The notes below the pieces were generated by a model. It ran no database searches. It was not told where the DNA came from and saw only the letters and a list, made by a program, of their open reading frames with translations. A stretch of 64,000 bases of DNA from Pratylenchus scribneri (Eukaryota > Nematoda > Chromadorea > Rhabditida > Pratylenchidae): contig JAQSEB010000086.1 in NCBI GenBank assembly GCA_030063045.1, forward strand, positions 1,014,501 through 1,078,500. Reading direction: 5' to 3'. The position numbers and the translations under genes were made by a program. Positions 14,401 through 29,400 of the stretch are shown piece by piece. The stretch's first letter is position 1, and every line of letters starts with the position of its first letter.

Positions 14401-17400
14401 ATAAATTAACAGGGCCAGAATTTATGTATTTCTCAAATCAGAATCAGAATTTGTGTTTTCGCAAATCAGAATTTGTGTTTTCGCACATCAGAATTTGTGT
14501 TTTCGCACATCAGAATTTGTGTTTTTCGCACATCAGAATTTGTGTTTTCTCAAATCAGAATTTGTGTTTTCTCAAATCAGAATTTGTGTTTTCGCAAATC
14601 AGAATTTGTGTTTTCGCAAATCAGAATTTGTGTTTTCGCACATCAGAATTTGTGTTTTCGCACATCAGAATTTGTGTTTTCTCAAATCAGAATTTGTGTT
14701 TTCTCAAATCAGAATTTGTGTTTTCGCAAATCAGAATTTGTGTTTTCGCAAATCAGAATTTGTGTTTTCTCAAATCAGAATTTGTGTTTTCGCAAATCAG
14801 AATTTGTGTTTTCTCAAATCAGAATTTGTGTTTTCGCAAATCAGAATTTGTGTTTTCGCAAATCAGAATTTGTGTTTTCGCAAATCAGAATTTGTGTTTT
14901 CGCAAATCAGAATTTGTGTTTTCGCAAATCAGTATTTGTGTTTTTCAAAAATCAGAATTTGTGTTTTCGCAAATCAGAATTTGTGTTTTTCAAAAATCAG
15001 AATTTGTGTTTTCGCAAATCAGAATTTATGTTTTTGCAAAAATCAAAATTTTATTTACCATAGACTAATGAGAGTTATGTGGAATTGTGTTATGTTTTAA
15101 TATCCATTCATTATTGTAGACTCAATCAAATGGGTCAAACGGAGACGGCCGTGCGCATTCAACAACAAATCGACGATTTGAATGCCCGTTGGAAGGCATT
15201 AGAGCAAAAGGCAGAACAGCGAGGCCAACAATTGGAGTCGGCACATGAAGTGCAACGATTCCACAAGGACGTGGACGAGACAAAAGATTGGATCCAGGAG
15301 AAGAATGAGGCCCTGGATTCTGAAGATTTCGGACGTGATTTACGCTCCGTTCAGGCACTTCAACGGAAGCATGAGGGCGTGGAACGGGATTTGGCAGCGC
15401 TGGGCGATAAAATTCGGGCATTGGATGAGAAAGTGGGTTAAAGGAATGGGTGGGAGGAATGGATGGGGATTTGGAGATAGGAATTGGATTAGGCCAAATA
15501 TTCATTTAAGATTATAAAAAATTTAAGGCCAACCGACTCCGCCAAACCCATCCCGAAGCGGCTGAACAAATTTACGATTTACAACGCCAACTCAACGAGC
15601 AATGGACAACGTTGACGCAAAAGGCTAATCGGAGGAAGGACAAATTGTTGGACAGCTATGGTTTGAAAAGGATGGATTTGGATGAAATTTGACAACTTTT
15701 CATTTAGATTATCAACGTTTCATCAGCGATTATCAGGATTTGATGCAATGGGTGGATGGAATGGTCCAATTGGTGTCAAGCGAGGAGTTGGCCAACGATG
15801 TGACCGGTGCCGAGGCATTGCTGGAACGGCATCAAGACTATCGGACGGAGATTGATGCCAGGGCAGCCACATTCCATGCATTTGAACAATTTGGTAATCA
15901 ACTGATACGGAGTGGCCATTATGCGGCTGATGATGTTCGCCAGAAAATGGAAGACGTCAATGAGGTGTGTTTTTTTTTTAATTTATTTGAATTTAAATAA
16001 TAATTTCTGATAAGATTATGGCCACATAGCAAAAGCATTATAAAAATGACATTTTTAAAATAATAATATATTTGTAATTATATGGTTGTATTTATTTAAA
16101 ACAGGTTTAAAATTAGCAATTTTCATAAATAGAGCTCATAGAGTAGAACTGATTTATGTTATTTTTGACATTAGTCCATATAAAAAAGTTTTAAACCAAA
16201 ATACAAAAATGCCATTTTTCAAGAATGTATATATTTTTTAATTAAATGATTTAATTAATTAAAACCGGTTTAAAACTAAGCAATATACAAACCTTTAAAT
16301 AGGAAACATCAAGTAACACCGTTTTTTATAATTTTTGACCTGGTTTACACCACTAAAAAGAAGTTTTTTAATTGACAGAAAATGAAATAATTTTTATAAT
16401 TTAAATATTTTTTTACATTAAATTATTAATGTCATTCAACCAAAGTCCATTCAATTTCCTCAATTGCAAAAAAATTTATCAGCAGCGTTCAAAACGGCTA
16501 TATATTTTGATAAACAGATAATTCGATGTTTTTTAACTTCAATTAACTATAATATATTGTATAATTTACCCGCGCACTTTTTCCAAGGCTCGTCGCCGTC
16601 TCGAGGATGCTTGGGTCCAACGGCGCAAAATCCTCGACCAATGCCTGGAGCTGCAATTGTTCTATCGCGATTGTGAACAATGCGACACGTGGATGAGTGC
16701 CCGTGAGGCATTCCTCGCGCAAGAGGATCCAACTGGCGACAACGTTGAATCATTAATCAAAAAGCACGAAGACTTTGACAAGGCAATTGCATCGCAACAA
16801 GAGAAGCTGACCAATTTGGATCAATTGGCCCGGCAATTGGTTGGTTTTCACTTTTTTGATTGGCCTTTTTTTATGGATACATGAATGTTTGCGCATCCGA
16901 ATTTTCAACATTGGTTAATTTGGCACTTAACTTTTGTTAAACTTTTTTATTACAAATTAAATACTTTCTTTTTAGAGTATTTTAAAATAATTGAACAATT
17001 CCAATTGGCCAAAATGCAGCTTTTTTGGTCATAACTTTTTTAAATTTTCTATAAAACCTTAATTACTTCTTTAATCAATTCAACTAAATCAGAACTATAA
17101 AAAGTTACTAAATCTGCTAAGCTCTAAACTGAATATTCACTTGAAAAATTGAAACAAATGTCCAATTTCGGCCTATTATTGCCACCTTTTTGGTCATACC
17201 TTTTTAGTATTTACAATCCTATCAAATCCATTAATTCTATCTTTAATTAATTCAGCCCAATCAAGGATAAATATTACCAAATTTGTATAATTTAAAACTA
17301 ATACTCACTTGAAAAGTTGATTTGATGTGGAAAATTCGAGTGCACAAATTTCATTCCACAAAATTTGAATGCAAAAAATTTTTATTTAATAATTAAATCA

Positions 17401-20400
17401 TTGTTCCCTCATCAAGGTTCAATCCGAACATTATGCGACTCCGGCAATTGACAACAAACGTGAACAAATATTCGACCGATGGGATCGCCTAAAGGAACGA
17501 CTGATTGAGAAGCGTTCAAAGCTGGGTGAATCCCAAACTTTGCAACAATTCTCGCGAGATGCGGACGAAGTGGAGAATTGGATCGCCGAAAAGTTCCAAA
17601 TTGCTCAAGTGAGATTAAATTGTTTTTTTTTTTCAAGGGGATTTTTGGCATTTGTTGGTGTTCAGTCTTTTTCTTTTGGGTTTAAACATCGGTATTACTT
17701 ATTATTAGGGAATAGGGAGTAGATTTTAGTTTGCAAAATCCCAGGATTGCCTTTTTTTTTGTGAAATTTACCAAAATAGTTGAGCAGGAACTTCAAAATA
17801 GATGATTTTTTTACTATATTTTTCTAATGAAATTTTTCCCGAAAAAAGTGCCAAAATAAGTAAATAAAATAGTATCAAAAAATTATGTCAAAAATGAAAT
17901 AAATGCGCTCAAAAAAGATTTTCTCATCAAATCTGATAATACAAACAAAAATAGGTCATAATCTAAAATTCCGCTCCCAAAATTTTAGCTTTTCAATTTT
18001 TATTTTGCATCATTTTAATCGGAAAATTTCTCCAAATATTCTTATTCTTGAATGCGGAAGATAAGAGATAATAAATAAGAAGCGAAAATATTTCTATTAT
18101 CTAATTTATTTCTACTAAAATTGCCAAACTTTTATTCTTTTAATTTAATGATTCTCCATAAATAAAATATAGAGGGTGATTTATTTTATCAAAATCACAA
18201 GACAAATTGAAAAAAAGTCGTAGCGGAACCATTGGTCTAGTGGTTTATTTCCTCCTTTTATTTTATTGAAAGTGGCAAGTTCAATTCCATTCGAATGATG
18301 ACTATTTATTTGCTACTCCTCATGGTCCATGCAGAAAAATTTATACCACCAAAAATTTTGGAAACTGACGAATGGAATATTTTTTTAAATTTTCAATCTC
18401 CAAATTCATGAATTCATTTAAAAAATCCATAATTTAAAGGAAGCCGACTACCGTGATCCAACGAATATTCAACAAAAACATCAAAAGCAACAGGCATTCG
18501 AGGCGGAATTATCCGCAAATGCTGACCGAATTGCAACATTGATTTCGGCTGGCCAAAATTTGATTACGGCAGCAAAATGTGGAGGCGGTGAGGATGCAGT
18601 TTCGCATCGACTTCGCGCACTGAATGATCAATGGGATTTGTTGGTTCGGACAAGCACGGAGAAAAGCCATCGGTGAGTTTAACAAAGTTTAATGGATTCA
18701 AAATTAGTAGAATTTTTGCTTACATAATAGAATACAGTTGAGTATAGGTTTAATCGAAAATTACGGCAAGGAATATTTGTAGCCCAAAACCGTACTTCGG
18801 CAGCCAAAACCTTAAACATAGCTCCTCTAAAAATCGTACTTTATCATTGTTATATTTATTGGAATAGCTGCAAATTTCGCCACACGGAGTATGGTGCCAT
18901 GTAATTTTTTGTGGATTTTATTTTTGATTTGGAATTTTTTCCATCTATTATAGTTATAGGTCTTAGAGTCTTTCTGTTATAGGATTATAAGCATATTTAA
19001 TATGGCATTTATGTCTTCAAGCCATATTCTTAATATTGGTAGAAGAATAAATGAATATTTCCAGTTTCCACTAAAATGAATAAATTCAAGGGTCAATTTT
19101 ATGGAGCAGAAAAATTCAAGATATTATTCCATTTTGCCCACAAAACCAGGGGTGCCATCTCCAAAAGTCAAAACCCCGGCATTCAGTTTCAAAATCCCGG
19201 CAAAACCCCGGCAAAAATTTTCAAAACCCCGGTAAAAACCCGGCATCTTTTAAAACGTGTTAAAATGCAATTTAAAAGCTTGTAAAAATTTTCTACTTCA
19301 GATTTATATTTTTAATTGACTTTTTGAGTACATTTTTAATTGACTTTTTGAGCATGTGCCTTATGAAATAAAGATATCATAAGCTTTAAAAATCGGTCTG
19401 TCGTCAAAAAGTTTAGCCAGAAAAAGCCGCGAAGGAAGGAAAAAAATTAGCTAAAAATGGCCCTGATTGGAAGAAAAATTAGTTAAAAATGGCTGCGCAC
19501 AGAAAAATTAAAACCAAAAATGGCCGCGCAGCGAAAAATTTGACCAAGAAATGGCCGCGCAGCGAAAAATTTGAACCAGAAATAGCCGCGCAGCGAAAAA
19601 TTTGACCCAGAAATGGCCGCGCAGCGAAAAATTTGAACCAGAAATAGCCGCGCAGCGAAAAATTTGACCCAGAAATAGCCGCGCAGCGAAAAATTTGACC
19701 CAGAAATAGCCGCGCAGCGAAAAATTTGACCCAGAAATAGCCGCGCAGCGAAAAATTTAGCTAAAAATTTAAAAACCCGGCAAAAACACGGCAAATTATG
19801 AAAACCCCGGCAAAAACCCGGCATTCCCAAAACCCCGGCAAAACCCCGGCCAGGACATCAAAACCCCGGTAAATGCCGGGGAAACCCGGTATTATGGCAG
19901 CCCTGCACAAAACATACGCAATCCTAGAAAATGATTAAAGATAAGCAATCATAAATAATATTTATCCATGATCATTTCATATTTTTATTTATCTTTGATT
20001 TTTTTTTGCCAGATTGAAAGAGGCAAACAAGCAGAAAACATTCATGGCCGCTGTGAAAGATTTGGAATTTTGGCTGGGCGAAGTGGAAACATTGTTAAGC
20101 AGCGAAGACACTGGACGCGATTTGGCCTCAATCGAGAATTTACTCAAAAAACATCAACTTTTGGAGGTGAAAATTGAAAATTGGGAATTATTTAATTGGG
20201 CAATGCCAAAATAATTGCAGTGTTTAAGGGTATAAAACATAAAATTCCCAAACCATATACCCAAAATTGGATAGAGCTGGTCAAGACGCATTGAATGGAA
20301 TATAATTTGTGAATGGTTTGGTCAACAATTAAAGGGTATTAAATGGTTTAAACCAATTTTGGTTTGGTCAACAATTAAAGGGTATTAAACGGTTTAAACC

Positions 20401-23400
20401 AATTTTGGATTGGTCAACAATTAAAGGGTATTAAACGGTTTAAACCCATTTTGGTTTGGTCAACAATTAAAGGGTATTAAACGGTTTAAACCAATTTTGT
20501 TTTAGTGGTTCAAAACTAAGTTAGAATTGGTTAAACCAAAGCCAAAACATAATCAAATGATGAGTCTTGACGAGATCTATCGATTGTGTATAAGGTTTAT
20601 GGGTTAGGAATCTTTTAGACAAATTAAATAATATTTAAATAAATTAATTCAAATTGAAAATTCTTCCCCATATGAAGGCCGATATCCATGCGCATGCTGA
20701 CCGCGTGAACGATGTGAATGGTCAGGCAGAAGCGCTGATGGAATCAGATCAATTCGATCGAAATCAATTGGATTCCCGACGTCGTGGAATCAATGAACGC
20801 TATAGTCGAGTGAAGGAATTGGCCCAACAAAGAAGGGACAAATTGAACAAAGCGATCACGGTGCATCAATTCCTGCGTGACATTGACGAGGAGGAATCAT
20901 GGATTAAGGTGAGAATGATGAGGATTGAGATGGGCAAGAGAATGAATGCCCTTGAAGGAAAATAGTACTTGTAGCTATTTTTTAGGCTAATCCATCAGCT
21001 GGGGAAACAACCAATCAGGAAATGCGATAAAACATTTAAAAGCAATAAATTTCATCTAAAAAGTGGCTTTTCCGATTTTTGAAAATTTAAAATAATTTAT
21101 AAAATAAGCTGATTTTCCTCCAAATTATTACATTCAAAGGCATGTAACTTTTTTTGTAATTACGGAATTCATAAAATTTAAATGAAACATATTATAGAGG
21201 GCAACTTTATGTTTTCGAATGGTTTTATCGTCTTCCCAGATTTTGGCTTTATAAATTCGTTAAATATAAACAAAAGAATGGCTTATTTATATTATTAAAT
21301 TCTTGCATTTTTAAGTGCCAATGCCTATAATTTTCGTATTTGTAGAAAAATTATTCAAATAAAAACAAAGCAAATTTAATCGTATTATAATTCCAAATAA
21401 CACAATTAAAATAATTTTCTGTTTCTGGTAAATAATTATTTTTCAAAAAAGTAAAAAAATTAGAATGGCCTCCCAAGTCCCAAGATGTACAATTTAATAT
21501 GGTAATATTAATACATACCTATATAATTGGAAAAATGGATCCAAATCCAATGCAAAACAACAATTTTTTTGTTGCTCATAATGATGTCAAATAATAAATG
21601 ATATTCTCCTCCCATTCATTTTCATCTAAAAAAATCTTAAATGAATGTTGCTTCTGATTCTGAAGTCTGAATAAGCCACAAAATAGACATAAAAGATTCA
21701 AATAAAGGAAAGATTTACCCTCTGAGAATTTTCGCCCCATCGAAAATAATTAACCAAATTTTATCATGCATTTTTATAGGAGAAAAAATTGTTGGTCAGC
21801 AGCGACGATTATGGACGAGATTTGACCGGAGTGCAAAATTTGAGACGAAAACATCGCCGGCTGGACACGGAATTGGCCAGCCATCAGCCCCAAGTACAAC
21901 AGGTGCAGGCAAAAGCGGTGGAATTGTTGAAGGCCAGCGAAGTAGGCGCACCCGAAATTCAGAAACGCATTCAAGTGAGCAATGTGGTTTAGGGAGGGCA
22001 ATTGATGGCGAAAATGTTTAAAGATAAAGTCATATAGTTGAGAGGAAGATATTTAAAATGCAGCAAAAAGTACACAATTCCAAATAATTATAAATGGTTT
22101 AAGGGTTTGTCTTCCCAAACCATATACCCAATTGGATATAGAGCTGGTCAATATCAATATGCATTGAATGTTATATAATTTGTCATGGTTTGGTCAATAA
22201 TTAAAGGGTATTAAACGGTTTAAACCAATTTTGGTTTGGTCAACAAGGGTATTAAACGGTTTAAACCAATTTTGGTCTAATGGTTTAAAACTAAGTTGGA
22301 ATTGGTTAACCCAAAGCCAAAAATGATGCGTATTGATGAGAATTAACAATTGAGTGAGCATAAAGTTTATGAGTTTGGGATAAAACATTACACATTTTTA
22401 ACTATTTCGACATTTTTTCTTATTAATTGTAGAGTAGTTAAAAGTCGGTTTCGGTTTGAGAAAATCGATGTGTTTTCAAACTGAAATTGGGAAATTTTAT
22501 GACGGAAATAGAAGAAACGAAATCGAAAACCGGTTTTTTTTTCAAAAACCGAAAACCATTTTTTGCCAAAATCCGGTTAATTAACCGACTTTGAATTTGA
22601 ACTACTCTAATTAATTGAACATTGCTTATTTGTTTTCAATTTATTACTAGAGTGCCAAATTATTAAACATTTCGACATCCGCCAAACTAATTTTGAATCA
22701 ATTTTAATATATTGGAATTCATTCATAGGCACTTGAAGAAAGTTGGCAACAAATTGTGGATTTAACCGAGAATCGCCACAAAAAACTGCAAGAATCTGAG
22801 CAATTCCAAAATTTCATTAGCCGTTTGGAAGAGGAAGAAGCATGGATGAATGAAAAGCAACAACTGCTTTCATCGCCTGCCCTTGGCGAGAATATGGCCG
22901 CTGTTCAAGGCCTTCTCAAAAAGCATGACACATTCCAAGTTGACCTTCAAGTTCATGAGCAGAGAATTGCGGATTTGCAAAAACAGGGAGAGGAGGTGAG
23001 TAAAGAAAAGCAAAAAATGGGGAAACATTTCATTGTGTTCGATTCAATAACATCGATTATTTTTGGCCTTTAGTTCAGCCAATTAGGAACATCATATACT
23101 TTTTAATGCTCTAAAATCAAATAAGAATAAAAATAGAATACAAAATAAAAATTACAATTACAAATCAGAATTACAATTGCAAATCAATTACAATTACAAA
23201 TCAGAATTACAATTACAAATCAGAATTACAATTATACAAATCAGAATTACAATTACAAATCAGAATTACAATTATAAATCAGAATTACAATTACAATTAC
23301 AAATCAGAATTACAATTACAAGAATTACAATTACAATTACAAATCAGAATTACAATTACAATTACAAATCAGAATTACAATTACAATTACAAATCAGAAT

Positions 23401-26400
23401 TACAATTACAATTACAAATCAGAATTACAATTACAATTACAAATCAGAATTACAATTACAATTACAAATCAGAATTACAATTACAATCGCAAATCAGAAT
23501 TACAATTACAAATCAGAATTACAATTACAATTACAAATCAGAATTACAATTATAAATCAGAATTACAATTACAATTATACAAATCAGAATTACAATTACA
23601 AATCAGAATTACAATTATAAATCAGAATTACAATTACAATTACAAATCAGAATTACAATTACAATTACAAATCAGAATTACAATTACAATTACAAATCAG
23701 AATTACAATTACAATTACAAATCAGAATTACAATTACAATTACAAATCAGAATTACAATTACAATTACAAATCAGAATTACAATTACAATTACAAATCAG
23801 AATTACAATTACAATTACAAATCAGAATTACAATTACAATTACAAATCAGAATTACAATTATAAATCAGAATTACAATTACAATTATACAAATCAGAATT
23901 ACAATTACAAATCAGAATTACAATTATAAATCAGAATTACAATTACAATTACAAATCAGAATTACAATTACAATTACAAATCAGAATTACAATTACAATT
24001 ACAAATCAGAATTACAATTACAATTACAAATCAGAATTACAATTACAATCGCAAATCAGAATTACAATTACAAATCAGAATTACAATTACAATTACAAAT
24101 CAGAATTACAATTGCAAATCAGAATTACAACAAATCAGAATTACAATTACAATTACAAATCAGAATAAATTTATAATATTAAGCTAGGCAAATTGGGGGA
24201 AATAAACTCATTTCATTAGACTTATTTATTTTTAATGATATTTGTTCGACTGAGATTTGGGGCATCATTTTATCTCTCATTCACTTATTATAGTTAATCA
24301 ATGCCGGCAATCATCATGGCAAGAGCATTGCTGCTCGTCTCGATCAACTCCAAAAACATTTAACTCTGATCAAGGAGTTGGCCGTTAGACGCCTTCAAAA
24401 ATTACGCGACAACAATGCATTCATGCAATTTATGTGGAAATGCGATGTGGTGGAATCTTGGATTGGGGACAAAGAACATCATGTCCGGTCGAATGACTTT
24501 GGCCGTGATCTTTCCTCTGTCCAATTGTTGCTGAACAAACAGGACGCATTCGACGCTGGTTTGAATGCATTTGAGGTGAGGCGAAGGGGAGGTGTTTTTT
24601 CGAATGGGGATGGTCTATAAGTAATAGTCCTTTTAAAGGTAAATTTGAGATTGTAAAACAAAACAGGGTGGAATTAAATATTTGAGATTTCCTTTAGGGA
24701 AATTATCTTTTTAATTGGAATGCCCTTTCAATTTTGATGATCCTTCCTTAAGGGAGAATGAACCATATAGCATTTCCAAAGAAAATGACAGTAACTTCAA
24801 AAGGAAACGACACTTTGGAAAAGGGGACAGTGTTACAATAATTTAGATGCGACTTGGGAAACAATAATGATAAAGTAGCTGGAATAAATTATTTAACATT
24901 TTATTGGTAATATAATTAGCTATGAAATGATAGCAAAAAGCATTTGGCCAATGTTGGATATTAGCAGAGTTATGGCCAAAAAACCATTGCTTTAATAAAA
25001 ATTCTGTTTAATTCTGTTTTTTGGTCATATAACTCGGTAAATATCCAAAATTGGCTAATGCTTTTTATCATTTTTTTAGATAAATTTATTCTTAATAAAA
25101 TGCTATATTATTTAATACAGCGAATTAATCACTTTAGACAATAGAACATTTCATCTCAAATTGTCACATCCACAATTATCCTACAAGGGGATTCATTTGA
25201 AATTGATCTTTAAATTCATTAACCAAAATTTATCAATTCCCCCACTCCACAGCATGAAGGCATTCAACGTATCACGGAACTGAAGGACCAATTGATTGCG
25301 GCCGAACATGAACAATCGGCGAACATTGAAAAACGTCACCAGGCGGTGATTGGCCGATGGCAACAGCTGTTAATGAATTCCCTGGGCCGTCGCCAAAAAC
25401 TGATCGAGGCACAAGCCCATTTCAAGCGAATCGAAGATTTGTATTTGAATTTTGCGAAAAAGGCATCCGCCTTCAATTCATGGTTCGAAAATGCTGAAGA
25501 GGATTTGACCGATCCAGTCAGGTGAGCTGATGAGGCGGAATGGATTTTGGAATAGATTTCATTAGATTTAATTATAAATATTTAATTGTCAAAAAAGAGT
25601 GTAGCAGCTCAATGATTTATCCTTGTGTATTTTGGCTTTGAGTTTAAAACCAATTCTAATTTAGTTTTGAACCATTAAACCAAAATGGGTTTAAACCGTT
25701 TAATACCCTTTAATTGTTGAACAAACAAAAATGGGTTTAAACCGTTTAATACCCTTTAATTGTTGACCAAACCAAAATTGGTTTAAACCGTTTAATACCC
25801 TTTAATTGTTGACCAAACCAAAATTGGTTTAAACCGTTTAATACACTTTAATTGTTGACCAAACCATCACAAAGTATATACCATTCAATGTGTCTTGACC
25901 AGCAGCTCTATCCAATTTTGGGTATATATTTGTGAATTTGTGGGACAAACATTAAACTGTCATAATTATTTTGATTGACACACTTTTTCGGCAATGTCAA
26001 TTGTTTTTTATGACCAAAAATATAAAATCTCTTAAAAGGAATTTTGAAATCATTTAAACATTTTTTATTTTTAATTCCCTCCACATTTTCAGATGCAATT
26101 CGTTGGAGGAAATTCGCGCCCTCCGCGAGGCGCATGCCGAATTCCAAAAGTCGTTGGTCAGTGCGGAGGAGGATTTCCGCAATTTACAAGAATTGGACCG
26201 GCAAATCAAAGCATTCGGGGTTGGTCCAAATCCCTACACATGGTTCACAATGGATGCACTCGAAGAAACTTGGCGCAATTTGCAAAAGGTGGGCGCCGGA
26301 AATTACTAAATAATAAAATCAAAAAGAGGGATTTTTTAATGAATAGCAGAAGATTGATAATAACTGCATTTGTTTTTGTCACATAATTTAAATAAGGCAA

Positions 26401-29400
26401 AAGCCAATCTTTGAAAGTGATATAGCTATTTAAAAGGGCTGGATTTCCTCTACAAAATGGCTAAATTATCTTTTTGAATTATAAAATACTTGTTGTAAAA
26501 AATGCCTTTGTTTCCCCAAACTACCATAATTGTTTCTATTCTCATCTCATTAAATTTCTGATTTAAAAAATGTAAATTTAATTTGGTCGGTTCCAGACGA
26601 AAACCTTGCCTTTTAAATGGTTTATGGCCCTTTTCCAATTGGCTATTGCCTTTTGATATATGGGCCAAACTATAGTAGAATACTCAAGGATGAAACAATT
26701 TTGATGATTATATTACCAAATTAAAGTGATGCAGATTTTTAGCTATCCAATGATATTAATTTTTAAATTGGTTCAGAATTGATGAAATTGCGCCTAAAAA
26801 TCTTTCAAAATGTCATTTATTAAGGATCAACGAATTTTTCACTGGTTTTTAAACATAATTCCATCAATTCTGAATCAATTTATCATTTGATTGCGAGAAG
26901 TCTGGTTTTAATTTGATAATAAAATCTTCAAAATAGGTTCAATGTTTAATGAATAATTATAAACGGAGGTTTAACCTGTTCTATTTTTGGTTGACTTATT
27001 CCCTGCCAAAAATATAATCCTCAATCCCTAGGTCTTCTCAATTGGAGTAGATGGACCAATGATGAATTTATAATTTGATTACCTCCAATTTTATCAATTT
27101 TTTCCCTCAATTTTCCAGATTATCAAAGAGCGCGAATTGGAATTGCAAAAGGAACATCGTCGTCAAGAGGACAATGACAAATTGCGCAGGGAATTCGCAC
27201 GACAGGCCAATGATTTCCATCAATGGTTGGCGGATACCCGGGCCGAAATGATGGAAGCCAGTGGCTCATTGGAGCAGCAGTTGGATTGCATCCGACGAAA
27301 GGCCCAAGACATTCGGGCCCAACGAAGCAAACTGAAGAAAATTGAGGATTTGGGCGCACTTTTGGAGGAACATTTGATCTTGGACAACAGATACACCGGT
27401 GAGCATTGATTAATGAGCAAATTTTTAGAAAGAATGAGAGGGAAAAAATCTCTGTATTTGGCTTGGGTACAAAAATAGACTTTTATAAGCGCCGATTTAA
27501 TCCAATTATTTGGCTATAGCTCAACAAGGAAACAACCAATTCAGTCAGGAAGGCAATATGTTATTGGAAAGAACTAAATTCCTCTAAAAAGTTGCATTAT
27601 AATCTGAATATTTAATAGCGCTTTGTAAAATAAGCAGCTTTTCCACAAAAGATTAGATTATCAAAGACATTTAACTTTTCAAGGCCTACCTGACTTCAGA
27701 AAATTAACAATATTTTATAGGACATTGTGGCTTCTAAAAGTTTATCGCCTTGCAAAATTGGATTTTGACTCGCTAGCTAAATGCTAAAAATATATGCAAG
27801 ACATTCATTCAATCTGCGGCTAACAATCATCCCCTACTTTAACCCTATATACTCTACAAAGTAATAGCCAATTTAGAAGGCGATATATCAATTGAAAAAG
27901 CTAATAATTTTTTTTTTTTTGTGAATTTTGAAAGAAATTTTAGAAAAGATGCCTTTTCCTCTAGAACCCACGAGATCCATTATTGATTGCTAGAATTTAC
28001 TATAAAATGTTTAATAAAATCATTTTATAACTCAGTCAGGCCTATTAAATGGTATATCGCATTCTCATAACATTAGTCTTGGTGAATTATATAATTTATA
28101 AACAAAATAATGGCCAATGTATAAAAAGTACTGAAATGTCCTACACCCAATTCCACATCCATTTATCAAATTCCCCTCATTTATTTCCACTCATTTTTTC
28201 CAGAACATTCCACGGTGGGATTGGCCCAAGCCTGGGACCAACTGGACCAGCTGGCCATGCGAATGCAGCACAATTTGGAGCAACAAATCCAGGCAAGAAA
28301 TCAGTCGGGCGTCAGCGAGGAGGCATTGCGCGAATTCTCAATGATGTTTCGGCACTTTGACAAGGAAAAGTTGGGCAGACTTGACCATCAACAATTCAAA
28401 AGTTGCCTTCGGGCGTTGGGCTACGATCTTCCCATGGTGGACGAGGGCCAACCCGAACCCGAATTTCAGCGCATTTTGGATGTGGTCGATCCGAATCGGT
28501 GAGCGATGGCATCATTTTTTTTTGGATATTTTGAGGAGGCCAATTTGAAGGAAAATCACTACCGTATTTCCTCTAATAGAAGCAACGGGACTTCTAATTT
28601 TCAAGGACCATCCAAAGGGGACTTTTATTAGAGGGCTAGGATGGGGGCTTTTAATAGAGGAAATACGGTATTTATATTTTAAATTTTTATTTTATTTTCG
28701 GCTAAAGTTCCTTCAGGCATAAATCTTATTAAATTTAATTTTCTCAATATAAAACATGAATCGTTTTTGGCCATAGCCCAATAAGGAAGGAGCCAATTTA
28801 GTAAGGGAATATGCCATTTGAAAGCCCTAAATGTCCTCTAAAAAGTGGCATTTCTATTTTTTTGAAAATTTAAAATATTTGTAAAATTAACGGATTTTCA
28901 GCTAAAAATTCGGGTTTATTATACTCTTAAGACATGTAACATTTTTTAAGATGCTGTTTTAAATAATTAAATGGCATAAAACCTTTCTTAAATAGTGATT
29001 TCCTCTCTCGTTATTGAGATATAACCCAAAACTATAGGGCGAGGATTTATTAGTACAGCCGATTGGGTATGGTTACTAATTACTATGCAATAATTACCGA
29101 CCAATGATCTAATGGAGACAACAATAATCAATATTAAAAGTACATATTTGAGTCTTATTAAAATCCTTTGAAAAATTTTCATTTAAATTTTAGAAAATCC
29201 ATCTCTTAAAGATATGAATAAACACGGAATTTTTTTTTGGGAAAAAGTCTTTTAATTTTATAAATTGTTTTAATATTTAAAAATAGGAAGTCAAATTTTC
29301 GAGGACATTTAAGGCTTTCAAAAAGCATTTCGTCTTCTTGAATTATCCTTTAAAGAATTATGGCCAAAAATGGCTCTAGGAACTGAAATTCCCTATTCCA

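Noticed and set aside
14424..15100. Three overlapping plus-strand ORFs of about 200 codons
   Set aside because: They are the three frames of the stop-free 22-bp minisatellite; the protein is a pure repeat that cycles frame.
19483..19830. 115-codon minus-strand ORF with [16 protein letters not shown] repeats
   Set aside because: Translation of the 31-bp array inside the hAT-like element.
23177..23620. 147-codon plus-strand ORF
   Set aside because: Product of the 18/24-bp minisatellite in spectrin intron 22.
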